Shown piece by piece: positions 17,026-24,211 of a DNA stretch of 64,000 bases (position 1 is the first letter of the stretch; each line of letters begins with the position of its first letter). The stretch comes from WHSW01 sp963821345 (lineage in GTDB: Bacteria > Actinomycetota > Thermoleophilia > Solirubrobacterales > 70-9): positions 1 to 64,000 of the forward strand of contig CAWGDM010000009.1 of the NCBI GenBank assembly GCA_963821345.1, in the 5' to 3' direction. Under the pieces are notes generated by a model that was not told the DNA's origin, made no database searches, and saw only the letters and a list, made by a program, of their open reading frames with translations. The translations under genes were made by a program, and so were the position numbers.

Positions 17026-18812
17026 GTGACGTCCCGGCGCTGCGGGCGAACGAGTACCGCGACACCTGGTGTGGACAGGTGCTCCCGGATCGGGTCGACT
17101 CCGATGCGCGGCTCGCGGGCTGGGTGCATCGGCGCCGCGACCACGGCGGGCTGGTGTTCATCGACCTGCGCGACCGGACCGGGATCGTGCAGCTGGTCTT
17201 CCACCCGGACGACTCGGGCGAGGCGTTCGCGCTCTCGCACAAGCTGCGCGCCGAGGACGTGCTGACGGTCAGCGGCCCCGTCGTTCGCCGCGACCCCGAG
17301 ACCGTCAACGCGGAGCTGCCCACCGGCGAGGTCGAGCTGCGGGTCCGCGAGGCCGACCGGATCGCCGCCGCGCAGACGCCGCCGTTCGAGATCGAGGGGT
17401 TCTCGGGCGAGGTCGGCGAGGAAGCGCGGCTTCGCCATCGCTACCTCGACCTGCGCCGCGAGCGGATGGCCGCCGCGATCGCCAAGCGCCATCAGGTGGC
17501 CGCCGCGATCCGCGGCTTCCTGGACGGCGAGGGCTTCCTCGAGATCGAGACGCCGATGCTCTCCCGCTCGACCCCGGAGGGGGCGCGCGACTTCCTCGTC
17601 CCGGCGCGCCGCGAGCCGGGGTCCTTCTACGCGTTACCGCAGTCGCCGCAGCTGTTCAAGCAGCTGCTGATGGTCGCCGGGTTCGAGCGCTACTTCCAGA
17701 TCGTGCGCTGCTTTCGCGACGAGGATCAGCGCGCCGACCGCCAGCCCGACTTCACCCAGCTCGACCTGGAGATGTCGTTTGTCGGGATCGAGGACGTGCT
17801 CGACCTCAACGAGCGGCTGCTGGCCGCGGTATTCGAGCGGGTCGGCGGCCCGGCGCTCGAGCTGCCGCTGCGCCGGGTCCCCTACGCCGAGGCCATGGAA
17901 CGCTTCGGGACCGACCGCCCCGACCTGCGGGTGAGCGGCATGGAGCTGGCCGAGCTCACCGACCTGCTCGCCGGCACCGAGTTCAAGGTCTTTCGCGGGG
18001 TGATCGAGGCCGGCGGGATCATCAAGGGGTTCAACGTCGGCGCCCAGGACGTCCCGCGCTCGGTCCTCGACGGGCTGATCGAGCGTGCCCAGGAGCTCGG
18101 CGCCAAGGGGCTGGTGTGGGCGTTCCGCGAGGGCGAGGGCTGGCGCTCGCCGACCGCCAAGTTCCTGAGCGCGGAGGAGCTGGCGGCGCTGAACGTGCGC
18201 CTCGGCGCCGAGGAGGGCGACCTGCTGCTCTTGGTCGCCGACAAGGCCGCGATCGCCAATTCGGTTCTCGGCCAACTGCGGCTCGATCTTGCCGAGCGCT
18301 TCGGCGCGATCGACGTCGAGGCCGAGGAGTTCTGCTGGGTGACCGAGTGGCCGATGTTCGGCTTCAACGAGGCCGAGCAGCGCTGGGACCCGCTGCACCA
18401 TCCGTTCACCGCGCCGGCGGGCGACTTCGACCCGGCGAACCCAGGCGAGGCGATGGCGCTCGCCTACGACGTGGTCTGGAACGGGCAGGAGCTGGGCGGC
18501 GGCTCGATCCGAATCTCCGACCCGGAGCTGCAGCGGTCCGTGCTCGAGGCGATCGGGATCCCGGCCGAGGAGGCCCAGGCGCGGTTCGGGTTCCTGCTCG
18601 AAGCGCTGCGCTACGGGGCCCCGCCGCACGGTGGGATCGCCTACGGACTCGATCGCATCGTCCAGCGACTCGAGCACGCCGACTCGATCCGCGACGTGAT
18701 CGCTTTTCCGAAGGCGGCGTCGGGGGCCGACCCGCTGACCGGGGCACCGGCGCCGGTCGACGAGGCCCAGCTGCGCGAGCTCGGCCTGCAGATGCGCGGC
18801 AAGCAAGCCTGA
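17022..18812 (+). CDS. aspS: Aspartate--tRNA ligase
   Basis: A 596-aa bacterial-type AspRS with an N-terminal OB-fold anticodon domain (AGWVHRRRDHGGLVFIDLRD), motif 2 in RCFRDEDQRADRQPDFTQLD, the inserted GAD domain (about 290-410) and motif 3 GIAYGLDRIVQRL. The start is GTG, overlapping the hisS stop by 4 nt. Whether it is discriminating or also charges tRNA-Asn cannot be told from what I see. Confidence 0.96.
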   Translation: MSDVPALRANEYRDTWCGQVLPDRVDSDARLAGWVHRRRDHGGLVFIDLRDRTGIVQLVFHPDDSGEAFALSHKLRAEDVLTVSGPVVRRDPETVNAELPTGEVELRVREADRIAAAQTPPFEIEGFSGEVGEEARLRHRYLDLRRERMAAAIAKRHQVAAAIRGFLDGEGFLEIETPMLSRSTPEGARDFLVPARREPGSFYALPQSPQLFKQLLMVAGFERYFQIVRCFRDEDQRADRQPDFTQLDLEMSFVGIEDVLDLNERLLAAVFERVGGPALELPLRRVPYAEAMERFGTDRPDLRVSGMELAELTDLLAGTEFKVFRGVIEAGGIIKGFNVGAQDVPRSVLDGLIERAQELGAKGLVWAFREGEGWRSPTAKFLSAEELAALNVRLGAEEGDLLLLVADKAAIANSVLGQLRLDLAERFGAIDVEAEEFCWVTEWPMFGFNEAEQRWDPLHHPFTAPAGDFDPANPGEAMALAYDVVWNGQELGGGSIRISDPELQRSVLEAIGIPAEEAQARFGFLLEALRYGAPPHGGIAYGLDRIVQRLEHADSIRDVIAFPKAASGADPLTGAPAPVDEAQLRELGLQMRGKQA

Positions 18813-18858
18813 GCCACTAGAGCGCCCGGGATTCAGACGCCGCCAACCGGCCGGGGGC

Positions 18859-18954
18859 ATGATGCCGGGAGATACTCCGCGGGCGCAATCGAAAGAGGCA
18901 GACGAGCCGACGAAGGTCGTGGAGGTCGTCACGAGCGACTCGCGGCGCCGCTAG
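18859..18954 (+). CDS. Possible 31-aa small protein
   Basis: A short open frame (MMPGDTPRAQSKEADEPTKV and on to an Arg-rich end) in the gap between aspS and the cupin gene. It is charged, with no hydrophobic segment. The upstream GGGGG is a weak ribosome site. It could equally be the C-terminal end of a decayed gene or chance. Confidence 0.2.
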   Translation: MMPGDTPRAQSKEADEPTKVVEVVTSDSRRR

Positions 18955-19054
18955 CCAGATACCTCATGAGGGCGTCGACGACGGGCGCGGGTCCGCTGTC
19001 ACATGGGCTAGTTTGCGACGGAAGCCGGATACTCGAACCACGGATTGGGGGACG

Positions 19055-19504
19055 ATGGGCACAGCATCGACGGAGACGATCAGGGTCGGTGCGTTCGGCG
19101 TGCGCTTTCTCGTTCAAGCGGCCGACTCGAACGGAAGCGTGAGCGTCTTCGAGTGCGACGTCCCGGCCGCCGGCAGGATGCCGGCGCCCCACAGCCACGA
19201 CGCGTTCGAGGAGACGATCTACGGCCTGGAGGGCATCACGTCCTGGACCGTTGACGGCCGGACTCTCGACATCGGCCCTGGCGACGCAGCCTGCATACCT
19301 CGCGGAGCGATCCACGGTTTCGACAACCACGGGAGCGAGGACGCGAGGTTTCTCGCGGTGGCCAGTCCGGGTCTGATGACGCCGGAGTACTTCCAAGAGG
19401 TCGGCGACGTGCTCGCCGCCGGCGGTGGTCCGCCGGACCTGGCGGCGATCGGAGAGATCATGCGCCGCCACGGCCTCACACCGGCGCCGCCTGCCGCCGC
19501 GTAG
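19055..19504 (+). CDS. Cupin-domain protein
   Basis: A 149-aa single-domain cupin. Motif 1 reads PHSHDAFEETIYGLEG (metal ligands His, His, Glu) and motif 2 reads PGDAACIPRGAIHGFDNHG with the final His. A C-terminal tail of helices (about 105-140) follows. Such proteins may be small dioxygenases, isomerases or ligand sensors; the substrate is not evident. The ATG at 19055 is preceded by GGGGGA and is preferred over an in-frame upstream ATG at 19013. It is a single gene with its own promoter space. Confidence 0.82.
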   Translation: MGTASTETIRVGAFGVRFLVQAADSNGSVSVFECDVPAAGRMPAPHSHDAFEETIYGLEGITSWTVDGRTLDIGPGDAACIPRGAIHGFDNHGSEDARFLAVASPGLMTPEYFQEVGDVLAAGGGPPDLAAIGEIMRRHGLTPAPPAAA

Positions 19505-19579
19505 GACGGCGATCGCAGACCGACGATGCGGTGGGGCGGCTTTTGCCCGCTATCCGGGAGAAAACCGCCCCGCGAGTGC

Positions 19580-20389
19580 TTAGCGGTTGAGCGAGGTCGG
19601 CCTACGAGCACCGCCCCGATAGACCGTCCAGTGCACGAGGCGTGGGAAGACTCGGCCCAGGTGGTGGAACGCGGTGTACAACGCCGGCGCCGTTGCCAGT
19701 CTGCGCTCTCGCTCGACAGCGCGGGCGACGACGTCGGCGGCCCGTTCCTCGCTCAACGTCGGGATGATCCGGTCGACCCAGGGGATCCGGTCCTCGGAGC
19801 CGGGGTTGTTCGCCCAATAGCTGCTCGAGATCTTGCTCATCACCACATCGGTCACCGACACCCCGGTGTCTCGCAAATCGACCCGCAGCGCTGTCGAGAA
19901 TCCACGCAACGCCCAGCGCGCTGACGAATACGCGAGCGAGCTCGGCCACGGAAACCACCCCCCGGGCCCGTTGACGTTGCAGATATTGCCGCTGCCACGG
20001 CCAGCCATCTCGGCTACGAAGGCCTTGGTGACGCCGAACGCCGCGAAGTAGGGCAGCGCCATGTCGGCCTGCATCTCGTCGAGTGGCGTCTCTTCGATGA
20101 ACAGCCAGCGGCCGATTCCCGCGTTGTTGACGATCACGTCGGGGATCGTGCCCGCGGCCTTGATCGCTTCGGTGGTGGCTACGAGCGCTTCGAGATCCGA
20201 GAGATCGACCGCAAAGATTTCGGCCTGCCCTCCACCGCTCTCGATCGAGTCGGCCACCTCGCGCAGCTTCTCCTCGGTGCGGGCGAGCAGAAGAACGCGA
20301 GCCCCGCGGGCCGCCATCGCCCGGGCGGTTGCCGCCCCGAGTCCCTGAGACGCGCCGGTGATCAACGCCGTCTTGCCAGCCAGTTCCAT
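19580..20389 (-). CDS. Short-chain dehydrogenase/reductase, atypical active site
   Basis: A 269-aa SDR with the nucleotide-binding TGASQGLG near the N-terminus and NNAGIG in the middle. The catalytic region reads GPGGWFPWPSSLAYSSARWA: Tyr is present, but the usual YxxxK is YxxxR and no Ser lies 13 residues before the Tyr. An ARWALRGF ending of this type is known from an actinobacterial SDR subgroup, so this is probably a divergent but real member. The start at 20389 (MELAGKTAL) is chosen because it gives the family-length N-terminus; the frame continues upstream. Substrate unknown. Confidence 0.85.
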   Translation of the reverse strand: MELAGKTALITGASQGLGAATARAMAARGARVLLLARTEEKLREVADSIESGGGQAEIFAVDLSDLEALVATTEAIKAAGTIPDVIVNNAGIGRWLFIEETPLDEMQADMALPYFAAFGVTKAFVAEMAGRGSGNICNVNGPGGWFPWPSSLAYSSARWALRGFSTALRVDLRDTGVSVTDVVMSKISSSYWANNPGSEDRIPWVDRIIPTLSEERAADVVARAVERERRLATAPALYTAFHHLGRVFPRLVHWTVYRGGARRPTSLNR

Positions 20390-20741
20390 TGGTTGGCGAG
20401 AGCCTATCTCCGCCGTCACCAGGGCCGAGTACGCCCGCTGGTTCACCCGGGTACCCACGTTACGCGCCGCGCGATTCTGTGCGCGCTCGTCCCGCGACTC
20501 AAGCTCGGCGCCCGGTCAGCCGACAAAGGGGGCGTCCACTTCTCGTTGCTAATCTCGCGGAAGGCTCGAGCTTGTTCGCCAGCCGTTCAATTTGTGAACC
20601 AACACAATTGCCTTGGGAGGCATCGTCCGGTAGCGCGCTGGTCGTAGCGCCGGCAGCCACCCACCTGTTCACTCAGGTTCGCAGGCAGAGCGGCAACGGC
20701 AAGCTGGGGCCTCTTTTCGTCGCGACCGCGGGGGCGCCGCG
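20390..20741. other. 352-bp intergenic region between divergent genes
   Basis: The gap separates the minus-strand SDR gene from the plus-strand gene at 20742. I see no further gene. It must hold both promoters. A TTGTTC...CAATTT pair near 20571-20594 is the only weak sigma-70-like match, and AT content is locally high there. No riboswitch or strong hairpin was recognised. Confidence 0.4.
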
Positions 20742-21431
20742 ATGAGGAAGGCACTGAACGACAACCCGCTGATTCAGGCCGCGCTGGTCGGCATCCTGGC
20801 GCTCGCCGTCGGGCTGATGCTGCTGATGCGGATGGGCGGCTCGAGCGACTCCGGCGCCGAGACGACCGCCGCCGACGCGACCGCGCCGGCCGCCACCGAC
20901 GCAGCCGCGACGGACGCAGCCGCCACCGACGCGGCCGCCACCGACGCGGCCGCCGCCGCCTCGACCGCGACGGCACCGGCAGTTCCGCCCGCCGCGCCCG
21001 TTGATCCCGCCGCCGCCGCACCGGTCGATCCGGCCGCCGCCGCGACCGGCGACTTCAAGGCCGGCCCCGGCCTGCCGAAGGACGTGGTCGCCGCCTACGA
21101 CTCCGGCGATGCAGTCGTCCTGCTGGTCGTCAACGAGGACTCGATCGACGACCGCCAGCTGAAGCGGATCGTCGAGGGCCTGAGCAGCACCCCCGACTCG
21201 ACACTGTTCGTCACCGACGTCAAGGACGTCGCCGACTACTCGCGGATCACCGAGGGCGTCGATCTCGACCGCACCCCGGCGCTGGTCGTCATCCGGCCGA
21301 AGAAGCTCAACGACGCGCCGCTGCCCACCGCCGTGGTCAGCTACGGCTTCCGGGGCTCTGCCAGCGCCAAGCAAGCGCTCGAGAACGCGCTCTACAAGGG
21401 TCCCTCCGACCTGCCCTACTACCCGCACTAG
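20742..21431 (+). CDS. Membrane-anchored Ala-rich protein with thioredoxin-like domain
   Basis: 229 aa. A single N-terminal helix (IQAALVGILALAVGLMLLM) is followed by a low-complexity linker (about 40-105) with tandem ATDAA units and repeated PVDPAAAA. The C-terminal globular domain (about 110-229) has pattern DAVVLLVVNEDSIDDRQLKR and then LDRTPALVVIRP, where a Pro sits at the cis-Pro position of thioredoxin folds. There is no CxxC, so it is not a redox thioredoxin. It precedes mnmA by 27 nt and is probably co-transcribed. I do not recognise the family by name. Confidence 0.7.
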   Translation: MRKALNDNPLIQAALVGILALAVGLMLLMRMGGSSDSGAETTAADATAPAATDAAATDAAATDAAATDAAAAASTATAPAVPPAAPVDPAAAAPVDPAAAATGDFKAGPGLPKDVVAAYDSGDAVVLLVVNEDSIDDRQLKRIVEGLSSTPDSTLFVTDVKDVADYSRITEGVDLDRTPALVVIRPKKLNDAPLPTAVVSYGFRGSASAKQALENALYKGPSDLPYYPH

Positions 21432-21458
21432 GGCTCGCGCGCCGTTACCCTCGCGGGC

Positions 21459-22904
21459 GTGGATCGCGAGGCGTTCACGCATTATCTCGAGTGCACCGAG
21501 CGGCGCGGTAAGCCGCTCGCCGCCGGCTTCGACGGCGCTGCCGGGGGCGCCGCCTGCGGCGACCTGGTGCGGATCTCGCTGGCGCTCGACGACGGGCGGG
21601 TTGCGGCGGTCAGCTTCGAGGCCGAGGGCTGCGCCGCGGCGCGCGCGGCCGCCGCCGCGATCGCGGAGCTGGCCGACGGCGCCGGAGTGCTCGAGGCCGC
21701 GGCGCTCGGGCCCGATGACATCGCCGCGCAACTCGGCGGTGTCGGCGAGCAGGGCAGCCATGCGGTCGAGCTCGCCGCCGACGCCCTGCACCGGGCGCTC
21801 GCCGGGGCGGCGGCGTCGGGCGAGCGGCTGGCGTCGCCGCGCACCCACGGCGACCGCGTCCTGGTTGCGCTCAGCGGCGGGGTCGATTCCGCGGTCGCCG
21901 CCTTGCTCGAGCGCGAGCGCGGGGCGGAGGTGGTCGCGGTGACCCTGAAGCTGTGGGCCGACCAGCGCACCGACGCCGAGCGCAGCTGCTGCTCGCCGGT
22001 GGCGGTGCTCGGCGCCCGCCGGCTTGCGCACGCGCTCGGGATCGCCCATCTGACCCTCGACCTCGAGCCCGACTTCCGCCGGCAGGTGGTCGGGGCGTTT
22101 GTCGACGGCTACCGGGCGGGGCGAACCCCGAACCCATGCGTGATCTGCAACGGCGAGCTGCGGATCGACGCGATGATCGAGCTCGCCGACCGGCTCGGCT
22201 GCACGGCGCTGGCCACCGGCCACTACGCCCGGATCGCCGACGACGGCGAGGGTCCGCTCTTGGCCGCGGCCGCCGACCCCGCCAAGGATCAGGCGTACAT
22301 GCTCTCGGGGCTGCGCCCGAGGTCACTGGCGCGGCTGCGCTTCCCGCTCGCCGAGCTGCGCAAGCCCCGGGTGCGCGAGCTGGCGCGCGAGGCCGGGCTC
22401 GCGGTCGCCTCGAAGCGCGAGAGCCAGGACCTCTGCTTCCTCGCCGGCGAGGGCAAGCGCTCGTTCCTCGCCCGCCACGGTGGCCTTGGCGAGCGCCCGG
22501 GCGCGATCGTCGACACCAGCGGCGAGCGCCGCGGCACCCACGACGGCCACCACCAGTTCACCGTCGGCCAGCGTCGCGGGCTGGGGCTCGCCGGCTCCGA
22601 GGCCCTCTACGTGCTCGCCACCGACGCCGCCACGAACACGGTCACCGTCGGCACTCGCGAGCAGCTCGCTACCCGCACGGTCCGGGTCCGTGGGGCGACG
22701 CTGCACCGCCCGGGCGGCCGGGTCGACCGGGTCGCGCTGCGCTATCACTCGCGGCCGCTTGCCTGCACGCTCGCCGACGCGAACGCCGGTGAGCACGCCG
22801 AGCTCGAGCTCCGGCTGGCCGAACCGGCCTACGGCGTCGCGCCCGGCCAGACGGCATGCCTGCTGGCCGGCGACATCGTCGTCGGCCGGGCGACGATCGC
22901 CTAG
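21459..22904 (+). CDS. mnmA: tRNA 2-thiouridylase MnmA with N-terminal IscU/NifU-like domain
   Basis: 481 aa, about 120 longer than usual MnmA. Residues 130-481 are MnmA: PP-loop ALSGGVDSA (139-144 core), first catalytic Cys in NPCVICNGELR, second in SQDLCFLAG, and the C-terminal beta-barrel with FTVGQRRGLGL. It thiolates U34 of tRNAs for Lys, Glu and Gln. Residues 1-118 match an IscU/NifU scaffold: GAACGDLVRISLAL with Cys33 and Asp35, and EAEGCAAARAAAAAIAEL with Cys58. The third scaffold Cys is Ala (SHAVELAADAL, near 102), so a normal Fe-S site is unlikely; sulfur relay or docking of a desulfurase is possible. GTG start. The stop overlaps the convergent hydrolase by 4 nt. Confidence 0.9.
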   Translation: MDREAFTHYLECTERRGKPLAAGFDGAAGGAACGDLVRISLALDDGRVAAVSFEAEGCAAARAAAAAIAELADGAGVLEAAALGPDDIAAQLGGVGEQGSHAVELAADALHRALAGAAASGERLASPRTHGDRVLVALSGGVDSAVAALLERERGAEVVAVTLKLWADQRTDAERSCCSPVAVLGARRLAHALGIAHLTLDLEPDFRRQVVGAFVDGYRAGRTPNPCVICNGELRIDAMIELADRLGCTALATGHYARIADDGEGPLLAAAADPAKDQAYMLSGLRPRSLARLRFPLAELRKPRVRELAREAGLAVASKRESQDLCFLAGEGKRSFLARHGGLGERPGAIVDTSGERRGTHDGHHQFTVGQRRGLGLAGSEALYVLATDAATNTVTVGTREQLATRTVRVRGATLHRPGGRVDRVALRYHSRPLACTLADANAGEHAELELRLAEPAYGVAPGQTACLLAGDIVVGRATIA

Positions 22905-24211
22905 CGCTCGACGCGGAACTTCCAGACCGCGGGTTCCGCCTCCAGGTTGCCGCGGGGGTCGGAGGCGCGGACGCGGAAGCGATGCTTGCCCACGCCGGGG
23001 TTGCCGATCCGCTTCGGCGACTCGCACTCCTTCCACACGCCCGAGTCGAGTCGGCACTCGAACGCGGCCATCGGATCGTCGGCGCTCCAGCGGAAGCGCA
23101 GGCCACGCTTCGCGCGGCGGCGCGGGACGCGGTGCTTCGGGCCGTCCTTGCGCTTCGTCTGAGGGGCGAGGTGGTCGGCGAGGAAGCTGCGGAAGTCGGA
23201 GCTGTCTACCCGCTGCGGCAGGAAGGCGCCGGAGACGAACCTGCTGCTCAGCAGGGCCTCGATCGGCTGCCCGTTGACGGTCTCGGCGAAGAACCGCTCC
23301 TCGCCCGCCGAGTCGTCCTGCAGCCAACGCGCCAGCCACCCCTCGATGAAGAAGGCGAGATCGCGGTGCTTCGCCTCGCTGCCGGGGGTGGCGAAGTCGA
23401 GGTGGTTGTAGCCGGCCATCACCAGTTCGACCGCCGGCACCGCGGCACCCCGCCACTGCAGGAACCCCGGCAGCTTCAGGTCGGCGGGGGCGTAGTCCGG
23501 CAGCGCGTCGCAGGGCTGGTCCTTGGCGAACCCGAGCGCCGGCACCCGGGGTGTGATCTCCAGCGCCTGGGCCGCCGCGCACTCGAACACCGCGCCGCCC
23601 GGATCGCCGTTGACCCAGCGGCGCAGGGTGTCGAGGGCGACGATCGCCCGCACCCCCGGGTCGGCGTCCTGCTGGACGAAGGAGGCGACGATCGAGCCCA
23701 GCGAGTGCCCGGCGAGCGCCATCCGGGTGGTGTCGGAGACCGAGGCGTAGGGATTGGCCGGTGTGCGCACGAAGGCGCGCGCCGAGCGCATCGCGTCGAC
23801 GGCGTTCAGGAACGCAATCGTCGGCGAGGCGCCCTGAGGCGCGGTCCAGACGACCGCGACGTAGCCGTGGCCCGCCAGGTCCTGGGCCGTCCACCACTGC
23901 GCGCACTGGTTGCCGCCGAGCCCGTGCTGGAGCAGGACCACCGGCCGCGGCCCCGGGAAGGCGGACTGGTCGGCGGGGCGCAGGATCGTGCCGGCGTAGG
24001 AGGTGATGCCGTTCGGCTGGGTCAGCGATGGGATCGTCACCGTCTCGGAGACCGAGTCGCCCATCCAGTCGAAGTGGGCCTGGGCCGGGCACGGGTTTGC
24101 CGCCGAGGCGGGCGCCGACCCGGCCGCAAACACCGCGGCAACGGTGACGAGGGCGCCAAGCGCCGCCCTAGACTGGCGAGTCGATGCGATCCGACGAGAT
24201 CCGCGAGACAT
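22901..24211 (-). CDS. Secreted alpha/beta hydrolase with C-terminal Ig-like domain
   Basis: 436 aa: a signal peptide (helix ALGALVTVAAVFAAGSAP, cleavage near ASA), then a hydrolase domain of the PAF-acetylhydrolase/chlorophyllase type with oxyanion segment VVLLQHGLGG, nucleophile GHSLGS and a late MAGYNHLDF His. A basic linker leads to a C-terminal Ig-like module (FECRLDSGVWKECES, then GKHRFRVRASDPRGN) common in Thermoleophilia exoproteins. The start at 24211 is supported by AAGGAGAGGA directly upstream, which makes the gene overlap the divergent alaS start by 28 bp. Probably an exported esterase or lipase; substrate unknown. Confidence 0.83.
   Translation of the reverse strand: MSRGSRRIASTRQSRAALGALVTVAAVFAAGSAPASAANPCPAQAHFDWMGDSVSETVTIPSLTQPNGITSYAGTILRPADQSAFPGPRPVVLLQHGLGGNQCAQWWTAQDLAGHGYVAVVWTAPQGASPTIAFLNAVDAMRSARAFVRTPANPYASVSDTTRMALAGHSLGSIVASFVQQDADPGVRAIVALDTLRRWVNGDPGGAVFECAAAQALEITPRVPALGFAKDQPCDALPDYAPADLKLPGFLQWRGAAVPAVELVMAGYNHLDFATPGSEAKHRDLAFFIEGWLARWLQDDSAGEERFFAETVNGQPIEALLSSRFVSGAFLPQRVDSSDFRSFLADHLAPQTKRKDGPKHRVPRRRAKRGLRFRWSADDPMAAFECRLDSGVWKECESPKRIGNPGVGKHRFRVRASDPRGNLEAEPAVWKFRVER

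Noticed and set aside
20673..22223. 516-aa minus-strand open frame over the Ala-rich gene and mnmA
   Set aside because: Low-complexity Gly/Arg text (GGGGRVGGGRVGGG-like) created by the GC-rich repeats; the plus strand holds recognisable domains.
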